27,762 nucleotides of DNA from JABAAI01 sp965242745 (GTDB lineage Bacteria; Spirochaetota; Leptospiria; Leptospirales; Leptonemataceae), in assembly GCA_965242745.1 (NCBI GenBank), contig CBDETG010000091.1:1-27762 (forward strand), in the 5' to 3' direction. Positions within the stretch are counted from its first letter, which is position 1; each line of letters opens with the position of its first letter. A program made the translations under genes and the position numbers. Under the pieces are notes generated by a model. It was not told where the DNA came from. It ran no database searches and was given only the letters and a program-made list of their open reading frames with translations. Shown here in pieces: positions 1-7,735 of this stretch.

Positions 1-122
1 GCTTGCAGCGCAGGATCAGTATGGTAGAGAGTTGCGTCTTCGTACTTGCCTTGGTAGAGGCGTACAACTTGGCCCTCCAAAAGATCTATAGCCGGAATGA
101 TTTGCAGTTTGGGTCTTTGCAT
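1..122 (-). CDS. hisA: HisA, N-terminal part (runs off the window)
   Basis: Phosphoribosylformimino-5-aminoimidazole carboxamide ribotide isomerase of histidine synthesis, a cytosolic TIM-barrel enzyme. Only the first 40 codons are present. The translation from the ATG at 122 begins MQRPKLQIIPAIDLLEG and continues QVVRLYQGKYEDAT. That is the first beta strand of HisA, with the catalytic-type Asp in the PAID motif, followed by the conserved VVRLYQG segment. A GGAG ribosome site lies about 10 bases before the ATG, and an in-frame stop lies further upstream. It follows ruvC on the same strand with about 46 bp between them, so the two may be co-transcribed. Family assignment is by motif recognition; the C-terminal half cannot be checked. 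Confidence 0.88.
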   Translation of the reverse strand, partial: MQRPKLQIIPAIDLLEGQVVRLYQGKYEDATLYHTDPALQ

Positions 123-168
123 TTTGCTGATGATCTCCAATACAGGGCGCTCTATTCTAGGCTAAGGC

Positions 169-666
169 CTATGTCAATTTCTTAGTGAGGGATTGAAAAC
201 GAAAATAGGCCGCTATAGCGCAGGCAAGCGCATCAGCCGCATCATCAGGGCGTATGTCTTTTTCTAAGGAAAGAATACGGCAGCAAATCTTCATGAGCTG
301 CGCTTTGCTTGCCTTGCCGGAGGCGCTTATAGCCTTTTTAATGAGCTTGGGTTCCAATTCCTCAAGCGAAGAGCCTCTCTCACCTGCAGCTGCCAGAATG
401 AGACCCTGCGCTTGGTATACGCCTGCAGCTGTTTTTTGGTTCCTGCTGAAATAAAGCCGCTCCATTGCAAAGCAATCAGGCTGGTATTTTGCCATGATAT
501 TGCGTATTTCTTTTAGTAGTTTGGCCATTCTGAGAGTCATTGCCTGCCCTGCCTTGGTCTCCAATACGCCGCAACTGAGATACTGGAGCTGCCCTTGCTC
601 AGGCTTCTGGATGATACACGCCCATCCCATACGGCCATAACCGGGATCAAAAGCCATGATACGCAT
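169..666 (-). CDS. ruvC: Holliday junction resolvase RuvC
   Basis: Crossover junction endodeoxyribonuclease that cuts Holliday junctions, normally working with RuvAB. At 165 residues it is the usual family length. The four acidic active-site positions are visible: D7 in AFDPGYGRMGW, E69 in FAMERLYFSRNQ, and D142 and D145 in DDAADALACA. The start at 666 gives MRIMAFDPGYG; a second ATG three codons in (657) is possible, and neither has a clear ribosome site. It is read away from the long greA, with about 150 bp of divergent spacer between them. ruvA and ruvB are not in the window. Nothing is missing, so it should be functional. Confidence 0.95.
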   Translation of the reverse strand: MRIMAFDPGYGRMGWACIIQKPEQGQLQYLSCGVLETKAGQAMTLRMAKLLKEIRNIMAKYQPDCFAMERLYFSRNQKTAAGVYQAQGLILAAAGERGSSLEELEPKLIKKAISASGKASKAQLMKICCRILSLEKDIRPDDAADALACAIAAYFRFQSLTKKLT

Positions 667-820
667 AGCAACTATACAATACTTAGAGCATGGAGCAGGA
701 AAGCAAGCTCTCTTTCGAATCTTTGCTTAATATAGCAATAAAAAAACAAGCTGGTATGTATTTACCAAAATAGAACAAAAATTAGCTTGACAAAAAGCAT
801 AAAAAGGACTGCACTGTCCC

Positions 821-3643
821 TTGAATATGCGGTTAGAAACACAGGAACAAGGCGCCAAGGCGCAGGCGGAGACCCAGTCGGGCGGCTCTGCAAAAGAAAG
901 CCTTCTTGAACACATCTACAGCCAATTTAATGAAGAACGTCTCTTCAAAGACTTAAGCAGCGTACAATTAGATCGTATTCTTGTATTAGACGAGCTGGCA
1001 AAGCAAATCCCTGCTTCAGAGGAGAAAGACAAGCTAATAGAAGCCCTCCAGTCTCATTTAGAGGAACGCCCTCACTCTCTAGCATCTCGTTATCTTTTGG
1101 GTCTTTTATCCCTTCAGGAACATAAGGAACAGAACTCTAAGGAAAAGCTTAGGCATTCTTTGAATGAAGTCTTAGAAGCTTTTATCGCTATTTCCAAATG
1201 GCCTATAGTAGATCATATTGCAGACCTTTTGCTTTCTTTTTACAAAGACCATCGCATTGCTCTGCGCGCCAAGGTGGAAAGTGTTGCAAATCTCAGGGGG
1301 AAAAAAGAAAGCCGCCCCTATCTGGAGCGCTTAGCGAAAATAGACCGCAATAACCCAGAGATTTCCAAAAGATACGCCCTCCTTACCATAGACGAAGATA
1401 AAGAGAATGCGCTTATCTACCTTAAGCAAGCGGCTGAAACTTCTGCCCGCCTGCGGGATTACAAAAAACTTACAGATATATGGCTCTTGATGATACAGCA
1501 TGATCACAAGGACTTAGCTTTTTTTGAACGTATTGAGCGCATTGTTGTAGGAGACCGGCAGAAAATATGGATTGCAACGCATCTGTCCTATCTGGTTGCG
1601 CCGTATCGGGCAGAAGAGCATTGGGATACTGTGATACTCCTGCTCAAAAAGATATTACATTATGAGCCGCATTCTCCTCGAGCCCGCTCTGATCTAGTAA
1701 GGGCCTATAGAGCAAAATATGCCCAGCATTCTCTCCTGGCTGAGTTTTTAAAAATTTCTGATCTCACCAATCATAAGAGAGCTGTGGAGCCTTGTATTGC
1801 GAGTTTTGAGAGAAATATCGTATTTGACCTGGGCAACTATGTCATGCATCGCTCGAGGGGAGTGGGTAAAATCACCCAAATTGATAACCAACAAGTTAGC
1901 CTTGATTTTGCTGGGAATCCAGACCAAAAAATGTCTATTCAGATGGCAATTCACAGCTTGCAGCCCCTCCAGACAGGCCATATCTGGGCCCGCCATTATG
2001 AAAATAAGGAAGAGGTAGAAGAGCTCTTTCAAACAGATACCACTCTCTTTTTGGAAGCCTTGCTTTCCTCTTTTGGGAAGCGGATGTATGTAAAAAGTAT
2101 CCGCGGTGCTGTGACAGGCCGTCTCTTAAAAGCAGAAGAATGGACAAAATGGTGGGCTTCTGCCAGAGCGCAGATCAAAAAAGACCCGCGCTTTGGCTTT
2201 AATCCCCATAAAAAAGATGAGCTCATTCTCAGAGACAACCCTATGAGCCTTACTGAGGAGCTTTCAGGGCGTTTTCAGAGCGAGGCAGACTGGAATAAGA
2301 AATTGGAATTGGCTTTTTCCACTTTAAAAAGCAGAGATACGGAAGGAGCCGCTTTGCTGGCTGTGCAGTTCTATAAAAAGAATGAAAAGAGCAGAGACGC
2401 GCTTAAGCGCATTCATAGCTATCTTTTTTTACAGCACGCCAAGAAAATATTAGAAGAAGAAATATCTTCTTCTAATACGCAGGAGGATATAGAAGCGCTC
2501 ATTGCCGAAAGCTCTGTGGAGCAGCTGCAAAAGTGGTCTCTTCATACCCATAACGTAGAGTTGAAAAGAGACCTGATCCATCTTGTTCTTGCCAAGCGTC
2601 CTGATTATACGGAGATTTTATGGGCATTTCTGCTGGAAGTCCCTGTAAGGGCGCATCGTTTTATTTTCAGTGAGCTGGAGCGTAGAGGGCATGAAAAGCT
2701 TTTGCAGGATTATTTGGACTATGTTTGTCGTAAGTATCGTGATCATCCAGAGCTTGTTTTATGGATGGCTCGGTCTATATTGTATAAGCAATGGGAGGAG
2801 TATAGCTGGGTGCAGCTTTCCCAAGAAGACGTTTTTCTTTTGGTATTCCGCCTCCTCAAGCCCTTAGTCACTATAGAGACAAAGGGCACCCGCTTGAAGA
2901 ATATGGCTTTGGCTTGTATCTGCGGCACCAGCAATATCACTGTTGAGTCTCTCAAGAAATATGAAATTCTCACGAAGATTGTCAAAGAAGCGCAGGCAGA
3001 TATGCTGCAAAGGCTCTATGCTCTTTTTTGCGATGTGCCTTATATCCCTGATGCTCATAAGGAGAATTTGTATACCCTTTTTAAGGAAGTGCGGCCTGAT
3101 CTAGAAATAAGATCTGCGGAAGAAGAGGAGGAAGGATCCGAAGAAGATGATACTCTGCTTTTCCCGCCGCGTGGTCTCATACTCAGCTCTACAGAAGCTT
3201 TGCATAAAAGAAGAGATTATCTGGACCGATTGATTCATGTTGATATGGTGGCAAACTCTAAGGAAATTGGAGAAGCGCAGGAAAAAGGCGACCTGCGGGA
3301 GAATGCGGAATATAAGGCAGCTATGGAGCGCCAGTCTCAGTTACAGGCAGAGATCACCACTGTAAGTAAGGAGCTGCAAAAAGCCCGCGCTATACAGCCT
3401 AGAGATGTGCGCACAGACCTTGTTTCTATAGGCACTAAGGTTAAGGTCCTGCATAGCGCCAGGCAAAAGGAAGAGGAATTTACAATTCTTGGTCCATGGG
3501 ATGCAAATACGGAAGAGAATATTATTTCCTATGAATCGCCTTTGGCAAAGGTCTTGGTCGGCCGTAAAATAGGGGAAGAGGCAGCGCTGGATCAGGAGAG
3601 TCTCTATGTCATACGTGAAATTCATTCTGCTCTTTTATCATAA
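821..3643 (+). CDS. greA: Long GreA: helical N-terminal region fused to transcript-cleavage factor
   Basis: Transcription elongation factor that rescues backtracked RNA polymerase by stimulating transcript cleavage. The product is 940 residues, whereas classical GreA is about 158. The C-terminal part from about residue 790 is a complete GreA: NSKEIGEAQEKGDLRENAEY carries the coiled-coil tip acids D824 and E827, and a C-terminal globular FKBP-like part ends the protein. The first 780 residues are helical and charged, with TPR/HAT-like spacing early on (LASRYLLGLLSL and ARSDLVRAYRAKY). An acidic linker rich in E and D (about 765-785) joins the halves. Spirochaetes are known to carry such long GreA proteins. 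The TTG at 821 lies 12 bases after AGGA; the ATG at 827 is an alternative. Confidence 0.93.
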   Translation: MNMRLETQEQGAKAQAETQSGGSAKESLLEHIYSQFNEERLFKDLSSVQLDRILVLDELAKQIPASEEKDKLIEALQSHLEERPHSLASRYLLGLLSLQEHKEQNSKEKLRHSLNEVLEAFIAISKWPIVDHIADLLLSFYKDHRIALRAKVESVANLRGKKESRPYLERLAKIDRNNPEISKRYALLTIDEDKENALIYLKQAAETSARLRDYKKLTDIWLLMIQHDHKDLAFFERIERIVVGDRQKIWIATHLSYLVAPYRAEEHWDTVILLLKKILHYEPHSPRARSDLVRAYRAKYAQHSLLAEFLKISDLTNHKRAVEPCIASFERNIVFDLGNYVMHRSRGVGKITQIDNQQVSLDFAGNPDQKMSIQMAIHSLQPLQTGHIWARHYENKEEVEELFQTDTTLFLEALLSSFGKRMYVKSIRGAVTGRLLKAEEWTKWWASARAQIKKDPRFGFNPHKKDELILRDNPMSLTEELSGRFQSEADWNKKLELAFSTLKSRDTEGAALLAVQFYKKNEKSRDALKRIHSYLFLQHAKKILEEEISSSNTQEDIEALIAESSVEQLQKWSLHTHNVELKRDLIHLVLAKRPDYTEILWAFLLEVPVRAHRFIFSELERRGHEKLLQDYLDYVCRKYRDHPELVLWMARSILYKQWEEYSWVQLSQEDVFLLVFRLLKPLVTIETKGTRLKNMALACICGTSNITVESLKKYEILTKIVKEAQADMLQRLYALFCDVPYIPDAHKENLYTLFKEVRPDLEIRSAEEEEEGSEEDDTLLFPPRGLILSSTEALHKRRDYLDRLIHVDMVANSKEIGEAQEKGDLRENAEYKAAMERQSQLQAEITTVSKELQKARAIQPRDVRTDLVSIGTKVKVLHSARQKEEEFTILGPWDANTEENIISYESPLAKVLVGRKIGEEAALDQESLYVIREIHSALLS

Positions 3644-3705
3644 ATCGCCCTGTTTTTTTAAGAAGCGCTGCCCCATCATAGAAAAGATAGAAGAGGCAGG
3701 GATAT

Positions 3706-3747
3706 ATGAAACGAGTAGTTTGTATCTTAGGCTTGTTGCTGATGTGA
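3706..3747 (+). other. 13-codon mini-ORF resembling a truncated signal peptide
   Basis: In the 257-bp gap after greA a short frame reads MKRVVCILGLLLM and stops. It has a basic start and a hydrophobic core like the front of an exported protein, with a purine-rich stretch (GAGGCAGG) just upstream. No continuation is visible in another frame. It may be a relic of a lost gene or chance. The rest of 3644-3900 shows nothing I can name. Confidence 0.2.
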
Positions 3748-3900
3748 TCTTCTATAAATTAAGCAGCTTAAGAATAGAATGATCAAGTTTTGCCATGACT
3801 TTTATAGAAAGCAAAGCAAACACGCCCGTCCTTCTCCTGATAATTGCTGCTAAGGCATTTGCTTAACTGGCATAGGTGAGGGCAGGGCAGCTTTTTAGCA

Positions 3901-4113
3901 ATGGGAATAGCGAGCAGAACGATAAAATTTCACAAGATGCTCATGAGGCAGGGGTTTGCGGATGAGGAGGCAGCTTTGCTTATTGATTACATTAGGAGTG
4001 ATACGAGAAAAGCAGCTCGGACTATAGAATTATATGAGATCTTGCAAAAACACGATTATTCAAAGCAGGATGCGGTTGTAATCCTTACTGCCCTGGCTGG
4101 TGATGAAGAGTAG
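3901..4113 (+). CDS. Small helical protein of unknown function, overlapping a methyltransferase gene
   Basis: I do not recognise this 70-residue product. It is predicted soluble and almost entirely helical, with two similar halves (MLMRQGFADEEAALLIDYIR and EILQKHDYSKQDAVVILTAL), each giving a helix, a short turn and a second helix, as if from an internal duplication. It has no cysteine, signal peptide or membrane segment. The ATG at 3901 follows a purine-rich stretch. Its stop lies inside the first codons of the DNA methyltransferase that starts at 4100 or 4103, so the two are probably translated together. The overlap suggests a partner role with that enzyme, such as a small accessory or control protein, but this is inference from position only. 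Confidence 0.65.
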   Translation: MGIASRTIKFHKMLMRQGFADEEAALLIDYIRSDTRKAARTIELYEILQKHDYSKQDAVVILTALAGDEE

Positions 4114-4888
4114 CGCTGTTTGTTTTCAATCAGATGGAATCTCCATTTTTTGCGCAGATTTCCTTAGCTTTGGCGGGCTCGATCTTGGCTCTGTCGATCT
4201 CATCGTTACTTCACCTCCATACAATGTGGGCGTCAGTTACGGCTCGAATGATGACAGTCGTTCATATGAGGAATATTTGTCTTTTACATACGCTTGGTTA
4301 TCAAAGTGTTTTGCGCTGGCCAAAGAGTCAGGCCGCTTGTGTTTGAACATTCCACTGGATAAAAACAAAGGCGGGCAGCAGGCGGTTTGCGCAGACATAA
4401 CGACAATAGCAAAGCAAATCGGCTGGAACTATCATTCCACGATCATTTGGAACGAGGGCAATATCTCTCGTAGAACGGCATGGGGCTCATGGATGTCTGC
4501 TTCTGCGCCCTATGTTATTGCGCCGGTCGAAGTTATCGTGGTAATGTACAAAGAGAGATGGAAAAAAGCTAAGGGAACAAACGATATATCTCGTGAAGAG
4601 TTTATGGCTTGGACTAATGGGCTATGGACATTTCACGGTCAGAGTAAAAAAGGAGCAGGCGGACATCCCGCAGCCTTCCCACTCGAGCTGCCCAGGCGCT
4701 GTATCAAGTTGTTTAGTTATGTAGGTGATACTGTGCTTGATCCTTTTCTTGGGAGCGGCTCTACATTGCTGGCTGCATACGCCAATAAGCGATGCGGGAT
4801 TGGCCTTGATATAGACGCAGGATACTGCCAAATCGCAGCGCATCGATTAGAGGAGCTTGTACAAGAAGGGGCTTTAGCATTCGCGTAA
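4100..4888 (+). CDS. DNA methyltransferase, beta-type (N6-adenine or N4-cytosine)
   Basis: Site-specific DNA amino-methyltransferase that transfers a methyl group from S-adenosylmethionine to A or C. It has 262 residues and looks complete. Catalytic motif IV (TSPPYN, 37-42) comes before the AdoMet-binding motif I (DPFLGSGST, 214-222), the beta-class order. The stretch STIIWNEG then RRTAWGSW (about 113-131), and HPAAFPLELPRR (189-200), are typical of this family. The S in SPPY is often seen in N4-cytosine enzymes but does not settle the base. GTG 4100 or ATG 4103 can start it; both lie within the end of the preceding 70-residue gene. No restriction endonuclease is adjacent, so it may be an orphan enzyme. 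Two decayed relatives lie at 24.1-25.8 kb. Confidence 0.92.
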   Translation: MMKSSAVCFQSDGISIFCADFLSFGGLDLGSVDLIVTSPPYNVGVSYGSNDDSRSYEEYLSFTYAWLSKCFALAKESGRLCLNIPLDKNKGGQQAVCADITTIAKQIGWNYHSTIIWNEGNISRRTAWGSWMSASAPYVIAPVEVIVVMYKERWKKAKGTNDISREEFMAWTNGLWTFHGQSKKGAGGHPAAFPLELPRRCIKLFSYVGDTVLDPFLGSGSTLLAAYANKRCGIGLDIDAGYCQIAAHRLEELVQEGALAFA

Positions 4889-4964
4889 GCAGTAATGGCG
4901 GGACTAAGCCAAAAAGCATTGCTTGCGCAGTATTACAAAGATCATCCTTTTCTGCTTAGATTAT

Positions 4965-5270
4965 ATGAACACGCCTGAAGCATCTCCTTCTATAGAAGAG
5001 TCATTAGGCAAAGCTCTCTTGGCTCTTGAGCCCGTCCTCCTTGAAATACGCAACGAAAGCGATGCGCATCGGGGCCATGCAGCTGTGATGGCGCAAAAGG
5101 CAGAAAAAAGAAGGGAGACTCATTTTTTCGTCCGCATTGCCTCTGAAAAGTTTTGCGGTCTTTCTCCTGTAGAGCAGCATCGGCTTGTCTACCAGCTGGC
5201 GCAGAAGGAAATGGCTGGGGGCCTGCATGCCTTAAGGCTGGAGACGCTCTTGCCTGAAGACTTGTCTTAG
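4965..5270 (+). CDS. bolA: BolA family protein
   Basis: Small BolA-fold protein; the family binds monothiol glutaredoxins and Fe-S clusters or acts as a regulator. From the ATG at 4965 it has 101 residues, the usual size. A longer frame opens with TTG at 4923, but the extra residues are unlike BolA. Matching features are the early LEPVLLEIRNESDAH segment, then ETHFFVRIASEKFCGLSPVEQHR, and the typical C-terminal GLHALRLETL helix-strand pair. The conserved His of the THFF stretch and that of GLHAL are present. Its ribosome site is weak. It sits between the methyltransferase and a glycosyltransferase on the same strand, with no glutaredoxin gene nearby, so its partner is unknown. Confidence 0.85.
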   Translation: MNTPEASPSIEESLGKALLALEPVLLEIRNESDAHRGHAAVMAQKAEKRRETHFFVRIASEKFCGLSPVEQHRLVYQLAQKEMAGGLHALRLETLLPEDLS

Positions 5271-5313
5271 CCGCACCATGAAAAAGTTTTTCTTCTTATT
5301 GTGATCCAAGTTT

Positions 5314-6321
5314 GTGAATCGATACATGAGTGCATCCTACCGCGCAAGCAAAAGCAAAGACGCATTGGCGCAAAGGCTCCGGCTTTTGGCTAAAGATCGT
5401 CCCTGCACCTTCCCTGATATAGAAAGCCTGCTTCTTGCCTCTCGATTCGGCGCAAGGCCGCTGAGCGCCGCAGGCAAACTAGAGGATGGCAAAAGACCGG
5501 CTTTGGAGGCTGTCGTCAGCGTTATTACTGTTACAAAAGATCATCCTGCTGCTTTGGAGAAGACGATCAAGAGCGTTATTGCTCAAAGTTATCGCCATAT
5601 AGAATACATCGTTATGGATGGCAGTCTAAAATGGGAACAAAGTTTTGCAGTGATAGAAAGATACGCCTCTTGCATTCATACTTGGCTGAGTTATCCTGAC
5701 AGGGGTATTTATGACGCTATGAACAGAGCGGCTCTCTTGGCACGGGGGGAATGGCTCTTGTTTTTGAATGGGGGAGACTCCTTTTACGATGATAAGGCTG
5801 TAGAAGAGATGCTCTCTTTGTGTAAAAGTGAGGATGAGTTAGTTTATGGCGATCATGAAATTGTCTATGCAGGTAAAGATTACAGCCGTATCCAGCGCAA
5901 TCGCCCTGTTACTTCTTACTGGGACCTCTGGCATCATATGGGATTTTGCCATCAAAGTCTCTTAGCTAAGAGAGAGTTGCAGCTGGGAATGCCTTTTGAT
6001 ATTCATAACTTAAGCGCAGACTATGGCTTTGTTCTTGGCGCTTTTCTTGCGGGCCATAAGATACGCCATATCCCTGTAGTGCTGAGCCAAGTAGACACTG
6101 CTGGGATTTCGCAAAAAAGACGTATCTTTATGGAATGGGAGCGCTTTCGTATGAGTTGGAGATTGAGCAAAGCATTATGGCAGAGGCTTTGGCTGATTTT
6201 TGGATTTGCCTGCGTATTTTGTTCTACTGCCCTGCGTTTCTATATCCAAAAACTTTTAGGTAACAAAATCACTTCTTATATCTTAGGCTTGAAATATTCT
6301 TCTCAAAAAAAGCAGCATTGA
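5314..6321 (+). CDS. Family 2 glycosyltransferase (WcaE-like)
   Basis: Likely inverting GT-A glycosyltransferase that adds a sugar to a surface polysaccharide or lipid-linked glycan. In 335 residues the GT2 core runs from about 66 to 250: VSVITVTKDHPAALEKTI (nucleotide-binding start), IEYIVMDGS, the PDRGIYDAMNRA motif at about 128-139, and WLLFLNGGD at 147-155, which stands where the metal-binding DxD normally is. DRGIYDAMN with FLNGGD is characteristic of the colanic-acid WcaE-like group. The C-terminus has a hydrophobic stretch (about 292-316) that could tether it to the inner membrane. GTG 5314 or ATG 5326 can start it; neither is well supported. The acceptor and sugar cannot be told from sequence. 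Confidence 0.87.
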   Translation: MNRYMSASYRASKSKDALAQRLRLLAKDRPCTFPDIESLLLASRFGARPLSAAGKLEDGKRPALEAVVSVITVTKDHPAALEKTIKSVIAQSYRHIEYIVMDGSLKWEQSFAVIERYASCIHTWLSYPDRGIYDAMNRAALLARGEWLLFLNGGDSFYDDKAVEEMLSLCKSEDELVYGDHEIVYAGKDYSRIQRNRPVTSYWDLWHHMGFCHQSLLAKRELQLGMPFDIHNLSADYGFVLGAFLAGHKIRHIPVVLSQVDTAGISQKRRIFMEWERFRMSWRLSKALWQRLWLIFGFACVFCSTALRFYIQKLLGNKITSYILGLKYSSQKKQH

Positions 6322-6453
6322 AATAGCAAATCAGGTTGTATAAGAGCAGGCCTAAAAGCGCTTGACGCGATTCTCAAGATAGGATTCCTTGTTACTTTAC
6401 TTCTTGCGCTTAGCATCTTGAAAAAAACTCACAATCGCGTATCATCACGGTAG

Positions 6454-7245
6454 ATGGAATTTTTCAAGAGCGCTGATCATACAGGGCTGAGAGCGCAGCT
6501 TGCCTCAATACACGCTGCAAAGCGGCTGTTGCTAATGATGTATCAATGGTTTTCTACAGAGCCTATGCTTTTAACTCTAGCTTTGCGCTGTCTTGTCGCA
6601 AGCTTTTGCGGGATCATTGTAGGCATGGAAAGGGCCTACCGCGCTAAGCCTGCTGGAATACGAACGCATATGCTGATCAGCCTTGGTTCTTGTATGTTCA
6701 TGGGGGTTTCGCTGGTCGTGGCCGAAGAGGCCCGCCGCCTAGGCTATACTACTCCAGACCCCGGCAGGATTGCAGCTCAGGTAGTTACAGGCATAGGTTT
6801 TTTAGGAGCAGGAGCAATCATCAGGAATCGCGGCTTTATACGCGGCATGACCAGCGCCGCTACGATATGGTGTATGTCTGCTATAGGTCTGGCTGCTGGA
6901 GCGGGCATGCTGCTTATGGCAGCAAGCGCCAGCATAGGCATTGTGTTTATTTTACGCCTCTTTGACTTTATAGAAAAGCGTCTGCATGTCAAGCATTACC
7001 GTCTTAGGGCTTTGGATGTGCTGGTGAAAAAAGAAGGGAGAATCTCTGAGGTGCGAAAGGTTTTGCGCGCTTTGGATATTATTTTCTCACGAGAACAGGT
7101 AAACCATATTTTGGGAGAGATACATTACCGAGCCAATTTACTTTTCTTAGGCGATTTGGAAGAAATGATTGAGAGCAACTTACGCCAGCTCAAAGGCGTA
7201 AAGGAAGTACTTTTGCTCAAGCCTGACGATATATGGGACGGCTAA
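6454..7245 (+). CDS. MgtC/SapB family membrane protein
   Basis: Inner-membrane protein of the MgtC family, linked elsewhere to magnesium limitation and modulation of the F-type ATPase. At 263 residues it contains the family hallmarks: LVASFCGIIVGMERAYRAKP, then GIRTHMLISLGS, then VVTGIGFLGAGAII, then TSAATIWCMSAIGLAAG. These form about four to five membrane helices over residues 30-175. A soluble C-terminal part (about 180-263) resembles the ACT-like tail of many MgtC proteins. The ATG at 6454 adds about 27 residues before the first helix; the tandem ATGs near 6535 are closer to the usual family start. The 130 bp upstream hold no gene. It is the last ordinary gene before the repeat-bounded island. 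Confidence 0.9.
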   Translation: MEFFKSADHTGLRAQLASIHAAKRLLLMMYQWFSTEPMLLTLALRCLVASFCGIIVGMERAYRAKPAGIRTHMLISLGSCMFMGVSLVVAEEARRLGYTTPDPGRIAAQVVTGIGFLGAGAIIRNRGFIRGMTSAATIWCMSAIGLAAGAGMLLMAASASIGIVFILRLFDFIEKRLHVKHYRLRALDVLVKKEGRISEVRKVLRALDIIFSREQVNHILGEIHYRANLLFLGDLEEMIESNLRQLKGVKEVLLLKPDDIWDG

Positions 7246-7417
7246 GGCTGCCCTGCCATAATAAGGCTGCGCCGTACCTGTGTCCTTGCTTTTGCTCTTA
7301 GAAGTGGTCTCAAAACCCCATCCATGGCGCTTTTGCCTACTCCGGCGCGCGGTGCCCTTTGGGCAAAAGTCACCTGAAAGTGCAGATTACATCGATAAAC
7401 TTCACTACTATGTCGCA
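7246..7417. other. Non-coding spacer after the mgtC-like gene
   Basis: No convincing gene is seen; the short frames here are unlike proteins. A small GC-rich hairpin (GCCCTTTGGGC) followed by AAAAG lies at about 7360-7380. It could end mgtC transcription but lacks a proper T run. Confidence 0.4.
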
Positions 7418-7517
7418 GGCCTTGTTGCAATAAGCAAAAGCGAGAATCGGCAATTCCACGCAGGCACCATAGCACTTATAGGCCGATTCACGCATTTTCG
7501 TGAGTGTCATTTTCCAT
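7418..7517 (+). repeat. Left 100-bp inverted repeat of the central island
   Basis: This 100-bp stretch matches the reverse complement of 18117-18216 at about 90 of 100 positions with no gaps, counted by eye. It starts GGCCTTGTTGC and ends GTCATTTTCCAT in both copies, and similarity stops sharply there. Inside, GAATCGGC (7444-7451) pairs with GCCGATTC (7482-7489), and both arms are conserved in the other copy. A structured DNA or RNA element is therefore likely. The two copies face each other across about 10.6 kb. Confidence 0.85.
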
Positions 7518-7735
7518 CTTGGATCATGCGCAAGATCGCTTGCTAAGCCTAGTCTATTGCCCTCAGGAGATACACATAGCTCTGCCCTTTTATTATCGGA
7601 CTCTAGCCCTAAGATTAAGAAGGGAAAGAAGACTCAAGGAACATTCACGCTGCAGGGAATGTAAAACAAAACCCAGCAGCGAAAAATATACAACCTACGA
7701 ACATATTTCACACTTTCTGGGCTTGAGGCCCCTCC
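7518..7735. other. Spacer between the island repeat and the insertion sequence
   Basis: About 220 bp with no gene that I can support. Short frames exist but have no motif or ribosome site. A small GGGC-TTGAG-GCCC hairpin lies near 7719-7731, just before the left end of the insertion sequence. Confidence 0.4.

Noticed and set aside
787..815. TTGACA before greA as its promoter
   Set aside because: At the right spacing the -10 position reads TGCACT and would fall almost on the start codon, so the real promoter is probably further upstream.
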